Source of the DNA: Limnochorda pilosa
Lineage (GTDB): Bacteria; Bacillota; Limnochordia; Limnochordales; Limnochordaceae
Reading direction: 5' to 3'
Length of the DNA: 64,000 bases
Assembly (NCBI RefSeq): GCF_001544015.1
Contig: NZ_AP014924.1
Coordinates: forward strand, 3,472,001-3,536,000
Shown here: in pieces, positions 52,571 to 61,377 of the stretch
Layout: every line of letters starts with the position of its first letter
Position numbering within the stretch: position 1 is the stretch's first letter
Program-made: the position numbers and the translations under genes
The notes under the pieces: generated by a model
The model's input: only the letters and a program-made list of their open reading frames with translations
Database searches by the model: none
Told to the model about the DNA's origin: nothing

Positions 52571-54346
52571 CTATCTTCGCAGGTGTTCCAAGCCCACCCG
52601 GTGGCAGAAGTCGCCGAAGGTCTCCCCCGGCCGCCGGGATCTCTTCCAGCGCTCGAAGAGGGGCCGGACGACGCGCGGCAGGTCGTCCAGGGCTACCAGG
52701 TCCAGGAAAGGTAGCGCCAGCCGGGTACCGGCCTGATCGCCGCCCACAAAGACCGTGTAGCGACCAGCGCCCCGGCCGACGAAGGCCAGCTCGGCCGTGT
52801 ACGGCCGGGCGCAGCCGTTGGGGCATCCGGTCATACGGATGGCGATGGGCTCCCCCTCCAGGCCCAGCTCGCGGAGCTCCGCCTCGATCCGCCCCATGAG
52901 GCCGGGCATCGCCCGCTCTGCCTCGGTGATGGCAAGCCCGCAGGTGGGCAGGGCCGGGCAGGCCATGGCATGGCGGCGAGCCGCGCTGTAGTCCTCCACC
53001 GTCCGGATCCCGTAGGCGCGGAGCAGCACCTCCACCTCCGGCCGGGCAGTTGGCTCCAGGTCGGTGAGGAGCACGTTCTGCTGGGGCGTCAGGCGCACCC
53101 CGGGGCGCAGGCGCTGCACCAGCTCTCGCAGGCCCGTCTTCAGCCGCTCCTGCCCCGCGTCGCGGATCCGGCCGTTCTCCACGGGCAGGCCCAGGAAGAG
53201 GCGGCCGTCGCCCTGAGGGTGCCATCCCAGGTGGTCGTCCGCCCGGAAGGGTTCCATGGGCGTGGGCTCCGAGAGGCTGAAGCCCAGACGGCGCTCCAGC
53301 TCCTCCCGGAACCACGGGAGCCCCCGCTCGGCCAGCACGTACTTGAGGCGGGCCCGGTGCCGGTCCGCCCGGTTCCCGAAGTCCCGGTGGATCGAGATCA
53401 CCGCCTCGGCCACCGGGAAGACCCAGTGGGGCGGGACGAAGCCGACCACGTCCGCCAGCCGGGGGAAGGTGCCTGGCGTGCCGTGGCTCATGCCCAGGCC
53501 GCCGCCCGCCAGCACGTTGAACCCTGCGACCTCCCGGCCGTCAGGGATGGCCACCAGGCCCAGGTCCTGGGTGAAGACGTCGATGCAGTTGTCGCCGGCG
53601 AGGGCGATCCCCGTCTTGAACTTGCGCGGGAGGTAGGTGGGCCCGTAGAGAGGTTCCACAGGGTCCTCGAGGGCCACGCCGGGACCAGGACGGCCGTCGC
53701 GGTCCCATCCCGCATGCGCCTCGGCCGGTGCGAGCCGGTCCGCCCCCGGCCGAGCATCGCCCGCCGGCCGTTCCACGGCGATCCGCTCGCCGTTCAGCCA
53801 GACCTCATAGTAGGCCCGGCTCCGGGGAAGGAGCCGGGAGGAGAGGGCACGGGCCTGGCGGGTGACGAGCCCATGGAGCGGGTCGGCCAGGGGTGCCGGG
53901 CAGGCCACCACGTTCCGCTCCACGTCCCCGCAGGCGGCCAGGGTGGTGACCAGGACCTGGTTCAGCTCCTTCAGCCCCGCCTGGAGGTTGCCCTTGAGGA
54001 CGCCATGGAACTGGAAGTCCTGGCGGGTGGTCACCCGGAGGGTGCCGTTACCGAAGCGGTCGGCCAGGTGGTCGTGGACCAGGTACTGCTCGGCGCTGAG
54101 GACTCCGCCCGGGATCTTGGTGCGGACCATGAAGAGGTACCGCGGCTGTTCCCCCGCCCGCTTCCGCTCCCGGCGCACGTCCCGGTCGTCCTGCTGGTAG
54201 ATGCCGTGGAACTTGAGCACCTGGCGCCCGTCCTCCGAGAGGTGGGAGCTCGGGGAGGCAAGCTGATCGCTGAGATCCCCCTTCAGGTAGGCGCTTGCTT
54301 CCTTGATCTGCTCCACCTTCGAGCGTTCCGTCGCCCTCGAGGACAT
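52571..54346 (-). CDS. Assimilatory sulfite reductase hemoprotein
   Basis: 591 aa. Siroheme/[4Fe-4S] enzyme that reduces sulfite to sulfide. LKFHGIYQQDDRD near 43-55, LRVTTRQDFQFHGVLKGNL near 103-121, NVVACPAPLADPLHG near 145, and the cluster Cys set ACPALPTCGLAITEAERAMP near 470 plus TGCPNGCARPY near 515 are readable. Two substrate-type repeats are present. ATG 54346 is behind GGGGGG. It has its own promoter at 54432-54460. No CysJ is nearby, so ferredoxin is a possible donor; nitrite reductase is the less likely alternative. Confidence 0.92.
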   Translation of the reverse strand: MSSRATERSKVEQIKEASAYLKGDLSDQLASPSSHLSEDGRQVLKFHGIYQQDDRDVRRERKRAGEQPRYLFMVRTKIPGGVLSAEQYLVHDHLADRFGNGTLRVTTRQDFQFHGVLKGNLQAGLKELNQVLVTTLAACGDVERNVVACPAPLADPLHGLVTRQARALSSRLLPRSRAYYEVWLNGERIAVERPAGDARPGADRLAPAEAHAGWDRDGRPGPGVALEDPVEPLYGPTYLPRKFKTGIALAGDNCIDVFTQDLGLVAIPDGREVAGFNVLAGGGLGMSHGTPGTFPRLADVVGFVPPHWVFPVAEAVISIHRDFGNRADRHRARLKYVLAERGLPWFREELERRLGFSLSEPTPMEPFRADDHLGWHPQGDGRLFLGLPVENGRIRDAGQERLKTGLRELVQRLRPGVRLTPQQNVLLTDLEPTARPEVEVLLRAYGIRTVEDYSAARRHAMACPALPTCGLAITEAERAMPGLMGRIEAELRELGLEGEPIAIRMTGCPNGCARPYTAELAFVGRGAGRYTVFVGGDQAGTRLALPFLDLVALDDLPRVVRPLFERWKRSRRPGETFGDFCHRVGLEHLRR

Positions 54347-54362
54347 GGGGTGCCCCCCTGCG

Positions 54363-54399
54363 GGCCGATCCGGCGGGACGAGGAGCGGCCGGATCGGCC
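54363..54399. repeat. Inverted repeat in the sulfite reductase leader
   Basis: GGCCGATCCGG / CCGGATCGGCC, 11-bp perfect arms with a 15-nt loop, lying 17-53 nt before the ATG at 54346. In RNA it would form a stable stem next to the ribosome site. Confidence 0.7.
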
Positions 54400-54406
54400 G
54401 ATACTA

Positions 54407-54422
54407 ATGATAACCGATTTGT
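54407..54422 (-). promoter_or_regulatory. Putative sulfur-regulon operator, copy B
   Basis: ACAAATCGGTTATCAT, directly after the promoter at 54432-54460. Identical to copy A at 52494-52509 in 12 of 16 positions. Confidence 0.45.
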
Positions 54423-54431
54423 ATTTGTGGC

Positions 54432-54460
54432 ATTCTACGCAGGCCGGAGCGGTCCGTCAA
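54432..54460 (-). promoter_or_regulatory. Promoter of the sulfite reductase gene
   Basis: TTGACG (54460-54455), 17-bp spacer, TAGAAT (54437-54432). Predicted start near 54426, giving an 80-nt leader with the operator-like motif and the inverted repeat. Confidence 0.8.
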
Positions 54461-54557
54461 GGGATGTCCACCGCGAAAACACACTCCCCTCACACGTGCC
54501 TGGGGCTGCTCCGGGACGGTCTCTGCCGAAGCTGATAGGATTCTCACGTCCAGCGCC

Positions 54558-54586
54558 TTGAGGGCCGCCGTGCGATTGGTTACCAT
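54558..54586 (+). promoter_or_regulatory. Weak predicted promoter of the methyltransferase gene
   Basis: TTGAGG (54558-54563), 17-bp spacer, TACCAT (54581-54586), 60 bp before the ATG at 54646. Confidence 0.4.
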
Positions 54587-54645
54587 CATAGCGGCGCAGA
54601 TATGAACCCCGGTAGCGTCTTGACCGGTGGGAGGGGTCGCCCTCG

Positions 54646-55287
54646 ATGGACGAGGAGTTGAAGGCTCGCACCGAGCTGGCCCGCAGGCGCTACGACCGCC
54701 ACGCCCGCACCTACGACCACGAGATGACCTTCACCGAGCGTCTGGGCATGGCCAGGTGGCGCGTGCTGCTGTGGGAGGACCTCTCGGGCAAGGTGCTCGA
54801 GGTGGGTGTCGGAACGGGCCTGAACTTCCCCTACTACCCGGAGGCGGCCGAGGTCACGGCCATCGACTTCAGCCCGGCCATGCTGGAGAGGGCGCGCCCG
54901 AAGGCCGAGGCGCTCGGGGTCCGGGTCGATCTGAGGTGGATGGACGTCCAGAGCCTCGAGTTCCCCGACGCGAGCTTCGACGCCGTGGTGACCAGCTGTG
55001 TCTTCTGCTCGGTGCCGGACCCGGTCCTGGGACTGCGGGAGATCCGCCGCGTCCTCAAGCCGGAGGGTGAGTTGCGGATGTTGGAGCACGTCCGGAGCCA
55101 CCTCCCCATCCTCGGCCGCCTGATGGACTGGTTCAACCCGCTGGCGGTGGCCGTGAGCGGGGCGAACATCAACCGGGAGACGGTGGCCAACCTCCGGCGA
55201 GCGGGGCTGGCGGTTCGAGAGGCGCGGCCGCTCTTCTGGGACATCGTCTTCCTCATCCGGGCGACGCGCTCGGAAGACGCCATCTAA
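54646..55287 (+). CDS. Class I SAM-dependent methyltransferase
   Basis: 213 aa. VLEVGVGTGLNFPYYP near 50-65 (motif I), AIDFSPAMLERARPKAE near 72 and SFDAVVTSCVFCSVPDP near 105-121 fit the PmtA/UbiE-like group that methylates phosphatidylethanolamine or small lipids. The C-terminal helix pair is conserved in such proteins. ATG 54646 follows GGGAGGGG. It lies 4 bp before the cupredoxin gene, so they are co-transcribed. Confidence 0.82.
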   Translation: MDEELKARTELARRRYDRHARTYDHEMTFTERLGMARWRVLLWEDLSGKVLEVGVGTGLNFPYYPEAAEVTAIDFSPAMLERARPKAEALGVRVDLRWMDVQSLEFPDASFDAVVTSCVFCSVPDPVLGLREIRRVLKPEGELRMLEHVRSHLPILGRLMDWFNPLAVAVSGANINRETVANLRRAGLAVREARPLFWDIVFLIRATRSEDAI

Positions 55288-55291
55288 GGGG

Positions 55292-55882
55292 ATGAGCCCG
55301 TTGCAGCGGAGATCCTTGCTGGTGGCCGTGCTGGGGCTTGCGGCCATAGCCTTCCTCGCATCCGGCATGGGCTGGCGTTTCGGAGGTTTCTGGGGCGTCG
55401 GGCCCATGGGCTGGGGGATGATGGGCGGCCGCGGCCCCATGATGGGTGGGGCGCCGTCCACCGGATGGGGGCCGTACGGCACCGGGTACGGGCCAGGTGG
55501 AAGCGCACCGCCGGTTGTCGGCGGCTCGGAAGCTCCGGTCCCGAGGTCGGACCCTGGCGGAGAGCCGGGAGCGCCCGGCGCCCAAGTCACGGTGGAGATG
55601 AGCGAGTTCGCCTTCAAGCCGGGCAGCTTTACCTGGAAGGCGGAGGAACCGGTCCGGTTGAGCATCGTCAATGTCGGGCGGGCCTACCACGACTTCACCA
55701 TACCCGGAATCCCCGTGCGCCTGCCCGACGGCCGCTCCCAGGAGGGGATCCAGGTGGGCTTGGGACCCGGGGGCAGCCAAGTCGTCCAGTTCACCCCCAC
55801 GGAGGCCGGACGCTTCCCCTTGCTCTGCACCGTGCCCGGCCATGCCTCGGCGGGCATGCAGGGACAGGTGACGGTTCTCTGA
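55292..55882 (+). CDS. Membrane-anchored cupredoxin
   Basis: 196 aa. A signal/anchor helix (about 8-24) is followed by a Gly/Met-rich stretch (GVGPMGWGMMGGRGPMMGG, about 35-53) and a cupredoxin domain with type 1 Cu ligands by pattern His133, Cys179, His184, Met189 (CTVPGHASAGM). It could donate electrons to the NirK-like enzyme at 41604 or bind excess copper. ATG 55292 abuts TAAGGGG; TTG 55301 gives better spacing to the same site. Confidence 0.85.
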   Translation: MSPLQRRSLLVAVLGLAAIAFLASGMGWRFGGFWGVGPMGWGMMGGRGPMMGGAPSTGWGPYGTGYGPGGSAPPVVGGSEAPVPRSDPGGEPGAPGAQVTVEMSEFAFKPGSFTWKAEEPVRLSIVNVGRAYHDFTIPGIPVRLPDGRSQEGIQVGLGPGGSQVVQFTPTEAGRFPLLCTVPGHASAGMQGQVTVL

Positions 55883-56039
55883 GCGCGGAATGCCCGGGAG
55901 CCACTCCAGGGCCGTTCTGGAGCGCAACCCCGGCAAGCGCGGTCCAGCTGTGGACGCGTCCGGAGAAGAACCGCCCGGAGACGCCCGTCGCGGTGGGCGA
56001 CGAGGGGCCATCCGATCTTGCGGGAGGCGAGGACGCACC

Positions 56040-57239
56040 ATGATGGATTCCTGCCGGTACAGCGAGAACACCATCAAGGGCGGCATGACCCGCCGCGATT
56101 TCCTGGCGGCCGGCGGCGCCACCGTCGCCGGGCTCCTGGCTGCAGCCCCGACCGGCCGCCTGGCCCGGTCCCTGGCCCGGGAGCCGTCAGACCTCCTCTT
56201 CGTCTCCAACGCGGGCGACAAGAGCCTCGCCGTGGTGCAGGGCGACACGCCCCTGGGGAAGCTGCCGGCGGAAGCCGTCCTCTTCTTTCCCGCCAACGGT
56301 CCCTCACCCCCGGGCAACGTGATCTGGACCGGGCTCGATGGCGGCGTGGCAGGCCTCGACGCGCAGACCGGCCGGATCGTCGCCCGGGTGGAGACGGGCT
56401 CCGCCCAGAACTACGTCCAGCTCACTCCCGACGGACATCACCTGATCGTCGCCGCCCGCTACACCGACGCGTACCTCAGGATCGACGCCGACCCCGCGAG
56501 CCCCACCTTCGGCCAGGTGACCGCCCGTTTCGATATCTACGCCAACGCCGGGCCCTGCGACGTGACGGTGGAGAGGTCGGGCCGTTACGCCTACACCCCC
56601 GACCGGCGCTCGGACGCCGTCTCGGTCCTGGACCTGGACGCCTTCCGTGTGATCCGCACCGTTTCCGTGGAGCCCCTGGTGGGCAACCGGCCGGACCCCT
56701 TCATGGCCACCGTCTCGCCCGACGGCCGCTGGCTCCTGGTGGAGAACACCGAGGGCGGCGGCACCGAGAGCATCTTCGCCCTGCAGGACCCGACCGACCC
56801 CCGCGAGGTCGTCCGCCTGACGGCCGAGGACGGTCTGGGCCGGAACCCCCTCACCAGCGAGTTTCGCCCCGACGGCCGCTTTGGTTACGTGATCTGCCGG
56901 GATTCGAACGAGCTGACGGTGATCGACCTGGAGGCGCTGGAGGTGGCGGGAAGCGTGCGCTTCCCCGCTGGCAGCAACCCCGTCAGCGGAGCGGTCTCTA
57001 CCAACGGTACCCGCCTTTACGTGCCGCTCCCGGGCCGCGACGCGGTGGCCATCGTGGACCTGGAGGCGAACGAGCTGGCGGGCTTGATCCCGTCCGGCCC
57101 CGTGCCGCTCCACGCGGTCGTTCTCCGCACCACCGTGCCGGCCGGGCTGGACCGCTCGGGGCTGCTTCCAGGGGTCCTCCCGGTGGCCCGCACCTTCCCC
57201 GAAGGCTGCCCCTACTTCTGCTGCGGGGAGATCGTCTGA
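56040..57239 (+). CDS. Tat-exported YVTN-like beta-propeller protein
   Basis: 399 aa. The N-terminus has MTRRDFLAAGGATVAGLLAAA near 16-36, a twin-arginine signal for TatC at 5890. The mature part has repeated blades of the YVTN/surface-protein type, such as LLFVSNAGDKSLAVV, RYAYTPDRRSDAVSVLDLD, GYVICRDSNELTVIDLEAL and RLYVPLPGRDAVAIVDLEA. It ends with a Cys cluster CPYFCCG, unlike usual propellers. ATG 56040 (GGGAGGCGAGG upstream) or ATG 56043. Ligand and role unknown; metal binding by the tail is possible. Confidence 0.8.
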   Translation: MMDSCRYSENTIKGGMTRRDFLAAGGATVAGLLAAAPTGRLARSLAREPSDLLFVSNAGDKSLAVVQGDTPLGKLPAEAVLFFPANGPSPPGNVIWTGLDGGVAGLDAQTGRIVARVETGSAQNYVQLTPDGHHLIVAARYTDAYLRIDADPASPTFGQVTARFDIYANAGPCDVTVERSGRYAYTPDRRSDAVSVLDLDAFRVIRTVSVEPLVGNRPDPFMATVSPDGRWLLVENTEGGGTESIFALQDPTDPREVVRLTAEDGLGRNPLTSEFRPDGRFGYVICRDSNELTVIDLEALEVAGSVRFPAGSNPVSGAVSTNGTRLYVPLPGRDAVAIVDLEANELAGLIPSGPVPLHAVVLRTTVPAGLDRSGLLPGVLPVARTFPEGCPYFCCGEIV

Positions 57240-57333
57240 TGCGTTCCCGGCTTGCCCCCGGGGTCGAGATCCTCCTCGGTCTCGCGGTGGCGCCCTGGCC
57301 AGCTGGGCCGCGGCGGCCCGGCGCGGCGCGCCC

Positions 57334-58455
57334 TTAGCGCGGCACCCTGGCCGGCTGGCCCTCCGCGAGCGGTATGCCGGAAGGACGGCGCGCCGGGGCG
57401 AGGCTCTCCCTGGGTGCAGCGCTCTGGCTCCAGCAGGCGGCCGCATGAACCGCCTGGACACAGGCGCGGTCGCCGGGTCGCACGCGAGGCCTGGTCTGGG
57501 TCTGCACCCGCAGCTCCGTCCCGGCGGCCAGCCTGACGGCGACCAGCCAGAAGGCGCCGTGGTACGTGGTGCGAAGCACCCGGCAGGCCCCCGGCGCTCC
57601 CTCGTGTGAGGCGGGCTCGAGCGACAGCCACTCGGGCCGGAGCATGAGGAGGACTGGACCCCTTTGCGGGTCGAGGAGCGAGACCTCCCCCAGGTCGCAC
57701 CGCGCGACGGAGCCCAGAGCCTCCCCGCGGAGCAGGTTCACCTGGCCCAGCAGGGCGGCCACCCCGGGGGTCGCGGGGCAGCGGTAGAGGTCCTCAGGGC
57801 TCCCGACCTGAAGGATCCGCCCTGCCCCCATGACCGCCACCTGATCGGCCAGGGTCAGCGCCTCCTCCCGGTCGTGGGTCACCAGCACCACCGTGGTGCC
57901 GGCCTCCTCCAGGATCTCCCGCACCTCGTCGCGGACCCGTGCCCGGAGGCCGGCGTCCAGGTTGGAGAAGGGCTCGTCCAGGAGGAGCAGCTCCGGCTCC
58001 GGGGCCAGGGCCCGGGCCAGGGCGACCCGCTGCTGCTGCCCGCCCGAGAGCTCGTGGGGATACCGCTCGGCCAGCCCTCCGAGGCCGACGCGCTCGAGCC
58101 AGCCGGCCACCCGCTTCTCCCGCCCGCGTGCGTCCCGGAGTCCGAAGCCCACGTTCTGGGCCACGGTAAGGTGGGGGAAGAGGGCGTAATCCTGGAAGAC
58201 CATGCCGATCCGCCGCTGCTCGGGCGGCACGGTTCGGCCGTGCTCCGCCACCCGATGCCCGGCGAGCTCGATCCAGCCCCTGTCGAGCGCTTCAAACCCG
58301 GCCAGGAGACGGAGCAGGGTGGTCTTGCCGCAGCCGCTGGGCCCGATGAGGGCGGTCAGGCGGCCGCGCTCCAGGACCAGGTCCAGCCCGTCCACCGCCC
58401 GCGCTGGGCCGAAGTGCTTCGCCACGTCGTGGCACCGTACCAGGATCTCGTTCAC
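57334..58455 (-). CDS. Ferric iron ABC transporter ATP-binding protein (FbpC-like)
   Basis: 373 aa. ABC ATPase with Walker A GPSGCGKTTLLRL near 38-50, Q-loop VFQDYALFPHL near 85, signature LSGGQQQRVALARAL near 135 and Walker B LLLLDEPF near 155. The C-terminal TOBE-like region has RPEWLSLEPASHEG near 290. GTG 58455 overlaps the permease stop (GTGA) and follows GGGAGGGAG. The last 30 residues are Arg/Pro/Ala-rich. Confidence 0.9.
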   Translation of the reverse strand: MNEILVRCHDVAKHFGPARAVDGLDLVLERGRLTALIGPSGCGKTTLLRLLAGFEALDRGWIELAGHRVAEHGRTVPPEQRRIGMVFQDYALFPHLTVAQNVGFGLRDARGREKRVAGWLERVGLGGLAERYPHELSGGQQQRVALARALAPEPELLLLDEPFSNLDAGLRARVRDEVREILEEAGTTVVLVTHDREEALTLADQVAVMGAGRILQVGSPEDLYRCPATPGVAALLGQVNLLRGEALGSVARCDLGEVSLLDPQRGPVLLMLRPEWLSLEPASHEGAPGACRVLRTTYHGAFWLVAVRLAAGTELRVQTQTRPRVRPGDRACVQAVHAAACWSQSAAPRESLAPARRPSGIPLAEGQPARVPR

Positions 58456-60134
58456 TGGGGCTCCCTCCCAAAGGCTCGGTCCTGACGGAGCATCACCCAG
58501 ACCGAGAGGCCGGAGAGCAAAAGAAGGACCAGCCCCGGAACCGCCGCGCGGGCGAAGAACCCCTCGGAGGCGTCCAGCCAGGCGACGGTGGCCAGGGTGC
58601 GGAAGCCGGTGGGCGCGAGGAGGAGGGTCGCCGGCAGCTCCTTCATGGCGGTGAGGAAGACGAGGACCGCCCCCGAGAGGAGGCCGGGGCGGACCAGCGG
58701 CAGGCTGACCGTCCGGAGGACGGCCAGGGGACTCCTTCCCAGACCCCTCGCCGCCTCCTCCAGGGACGGGTTCACCTGAAGGAAGGAGGTACGGAAGGCA
58801 CCCACCGCCTGGGGCATGAAGTGGACGGCGTAGGCAAGGGTCAAGACCGGCAGCGTCTGGTACAGGGCCGGTAGGCTGCGCGCGGAGAAGAAGACGAGGG
58901 CGAGGGCCAGGACGATGCCCGGCAGGCCGTAGCTCACGCAGACGAGGCGATCCAGGACCCGGCTCAACCTCCCCGGGTAGCGCACGCCCAGCACGGCCAC
59001 CGGGAGGGCCATGAGGCCTGTCGCCGCCGCGGCCAGCCCCGAGGCGAGCAGGGAGTTGCGCGCGACCGCCCAGAAGGCGGTGACCTCCTGGCCCTGGAGA
59101 ATGCCCCGTACCGTCCAGTAGAGGAGGACGCCCACGGGCGTGCCCACCCCCGCCAGGACCAGAAGCCCGACTCCGACCAGCGCCGGCACCTTCCACGGCC
59201 CGAGCGCGACACGCGGCGCCGGGCGGGCCGCCCCCGGCTGGCGTCTGAAGTAGGTGCCCCGCGCTCGGGTCCGCCGCTCGAGCTCCAGCACCATGACGGT
59301 GACCAGGACCAGCGCCAGCGCAAGGAGCGCCGCCCGACCCCGGTTGAAGGAGGCGGCGTACTGGGCATAGATCGCCCGGGTGAAGGTGTCGAACTGGAGG
59401 AGGGAGACCGCGCCGAAGTCGCTCAGCGCGTAGAGACCCACCAGGAGGCTCCCCACAGCGATCGCCGGACGGAGCTGGGGCAGCGTCACCCCCCAAAAGG
59501 TGGCCCAGCGCCCCAGGCCCATGGAGCGGGAGGCTTCCTCCAGCGCCGGGTCGAGGCGGCTCCACGCGGCCCGGACCGAGAGGAGGACGTAGGGGTAGGT
59601 GAAGAGGGTCAGCGCGATCCATGCGCCCGCAAAGCCGTAAGGCTCCGGCAGGCTCTCCACACCCAGAGGCCGGAGGAGCTGGGCAAGCAGCCCCCCAGGA
59701 CCGACGGCCGAGATCAGGACGAAGCCGCCGATGTACGACGGCACCGCCAGCGGTAGGACCAGGAGCGACGACCAGAACCGGGCTCCCGGGAGATCCGCGC
59801 GAAGGAGGAGCCAGCTCAAGGGAACCGCCAAGAGGACCGCGCCGGCGGTCACCGCAGCAGCGAGCCCGAGGCTGTTGGCCAGAAGCTCGAAGAGGCGCGG
59901 CTGGGTCATCACCCGCCAGGCGCCGGATCCGGCCATCGCCGAGCGGAGGACGAGGTACGCCAGGGGGAGGGCCATGAGCCCTCCCACCGCCGCACCCGGG
60001 AGCCTGAGCCAGGCGGGCGCCGTGCCGGCCCGGACCGGACGCATCCACGACGGCGTCGGCGGAGCATCGGAGAGCGGCACACCCTCGGGAGGATGCAGGA
60101 ACCCCCGGGGGCCGCCTTCGAGCCGCCCCCCCAT
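58452..60134 (-). CDS. Ferric iron ABC transporter permease (FbpB-like)
   Basis: 560 aa, about twelve helices in two halves. Each half has the EAA-type loop: LEEASRSMGLGRWATFWGVTLPQLRPAI near 199 and LEEAARGLGRSPLAVLRTVSLPLVRPGL near 440. This double-permease form is typical of Fbp/Sfu iron and related ABC systems. ATG 60134 abuts the FbpA stop and follows GGGGGCG. Energised by the ATPase at 57334. Confidence 0.9.
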   Translation of the reverse strand: MGGRLEGGPRGFLHPPEGVPLSDAPPTPSWMRPVRAGTAPAWLRLPGAAVGGLMALPLAYLVLRSAMAGSGAWRVMTQPRLFELLANSLGLAAAVTAGAVLLAVPLSWLLLRADLPGARFWSSLLVLPLAVPSYIGGFVLISAVGPGGLLAQLLRPLGVESLPEPYGFAGAWIALTLFTYPYVLLSVRAAWSRLDPALEEASRSMGLGRWATFWGVTLPQLRPAIAVGSLLVGLYALSDFGAVSLLQFDTFTRAIYAQYAASFNRGRAALLALALVLVTVMVLELERRTRARGTYFRRQPGAARPAPRVALGPWKVPALVGVGLLVLAGVGTPVGVLLYWTVRGILQGQEVTAFWAVARNSLLASGLAAAATGLMALPVAVLGVRYPGRLSRVLDRLVCVSYGLPGIVLALALVFFSARSLPALYQTLPVLTLAYAVHFMPQAVGAFRTSFLQVNPSLEEAARGLGRSPLAVLRTVSLPLVRPGLLSGAVLVFLTAMKELPATLLLAPTGFRTLATVAWLDASEGFFARAAVPGLVLLLLSGLSVWVMLRQDRAFGREPQ

Positions 60135-61160
60135 CTAGAGCGCCCCCGTCTCCCAGAGGAGGTCGAGGGTCCGCTCCAGGCCGGCAAGATCGCCCAGATC
60201 GATCTCGGGCGTGCGGATCTCGGGCAGCGGGACGAGCCGGGGATCGGCCGGCACGCCCGTCACCAGCGGGTACTCGTACGTCTCCCCGGCGAAGTACCTC
60301 TGGGCCTCCTCCGAGAGCAGGAAGTCGACGAACGCCTCCGCCGCCTTTGGATGACGGGCATCCTTCAGGACGCCGACACCGGCCACGTTGATCATCGCGC
60401 CGGCGCCTCCGTCCCTAGGATGGTAGTTCCGGACGGGAAACGACGGCCCCTCCTCGGCCAGGAAGCGGTAGAGGTAGTAGTGGTTCACGAAGGCGACGTC
60501 CACCTCGCCCGCGGCCACCGCCTGGATGGCGGCGGTGTTGTTCCGGTACACCCGGGGTTGGTTGGCCTGGATGCCCTCGAGCCATGCCCGGGCACCGTCC
60601 TCACCCAGCGTCACCCGCAGCGCGGTGACGAAGGCCTGGAAGGACCCGTTGGTGGGTGGCCAACCGATGCGTCCCTTCCACTTCGGGTCGGTGAAGCCCA
60701 GAATCGAGCCGGGCATCTGATCGGGCGTGACGCGCTCGGTGCTGCACGCGACCACCCGGGCCCGGCCCGTGACCCCGACCCACTCACCCCGGGGCGAGCG
60801 GAACCGAGGCTCCACCCGCTCCAGCAGGCGGTCCGGCAACCTGGCGAGCCGACCCTCGGCGGCGACCGCTCCCAGCGCACCGGCGTCCTGGGCGAAGAAG
60901 AGGTCCGCCGGGCTGTTGGGTCCTTCCTCGAGGATCGCGGCGGCCATTTCGGAGGTCTCCCCGTAGCGGACCTGGACGTCGATCCCTGTCTCCTCCTCGA
61001 AGCGCTCGATGGGGGGACCCACCAGTGCCTCGTTCCGCCCTGAGTAGACGACCAGCCGCTCCTCGGGCTGACCCGACGCGGGCGCCCAGCGCCACGCGAC
61101 GGCGGCGATGGCCAGGAGGGCGACGCTCGCGAGAACGAGCTTGCGATGGATACGGTCCAC
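60135..61160 (-). CDS. Ferric iron ABC transporter substrate-binding protein (FbpA-like)
   Basis: 341 aa. A signal helix (about 7-24) leads to a periplasmic-type ligand-binding fold: RLVVYSGRNEALVGPPIERF near 35-54, FFAQDAGALGAV near 88, NGSFQAFVTALRV near 165, and AFVNHYYLYRFLAEEG near 218-233, whose paired Tyr are the iron ligands in FbpA. No lipobox Cys is present, so tethering may be by the uncleaved helix. GTG 61160 follows AAAGGAG. First gene of fbpABC. Confidence 0.9.
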   Translation of the reverse strand: MDRIHRKLVLASVALLAIAAVAWRWAPASGQPEERLVVYSGRNEALVGPPIERFEEETGIDVQVRYGETSEMAAAILEEGPNSPADLFFAQDAGALGAVAAEGRLARLPDRLLERVEPRFRSPRGEWVGVTGRARVVACSTERVTPDQMPGSILGFTDPKWKGRIGWPPTNGSFQAFVTALRVTLGEDGARAWLEGIQANQPRVYRNNTAAIQAVAAGEVDVAFVNHYYLYRFLAEEGPSFPVRNYHPRDGGAGAMINVAGVGVLKDARHPKAAEAFVDFLLSEEAQRYFAGETYEYPLVTGVPADPRLVPLPEIRTPEIDLGDLAGLERTLDLLWETGAL

Positions 61161-61377
61161 AGTGACGCTCCTTTCGGCGACGGTGTGGCGGGACCCCTGG
61201 GGCCGAGCCGGTCATCGGCAAGGGAGCCCTACCAAGAATTCCGACCTCAGTACTTTGAATTCAGTCCAACAAAAAAGCGCCTCTCTCCACGCGATCCGTT
61301 CTTGCCAGGACCGCGTCCTTGTTGCACTCAGATGCGATCTAGGACTGATTCAGGCCATCACTCCCGATTTCAACCAG

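Noticed and set aside
57239-57337. 32-aa frame starting ATG at 57239 after the propeller gene
   Set aside because: No ribosome site, Pro/Arg/Ala-rich composition, overlaps the convergent ABC gene stop.
57237-57337. Sec read-through of the TGA ending the Cys-rich propeller
   Set aside because: Considered because tRNA-Sec is present and the tail is CPYFCCG. The downstream frame is Ser/Arg/Pro-rich and no SECIS-like stem-loop was seen, so a normal stop is more likely.
61256-61263. TGAATTCA palindrome as a Fur box
   Set aside because: Too short and does not fit the 7-1-7 Fur layout.
61271-61315. Hairpin plus TTTTTT as a terminator/attenuator for fbpABC
   Set aside because: The U-run begins 14 nt after the stem and the stem has a GU pair, so it does not meet the usual terminator form.
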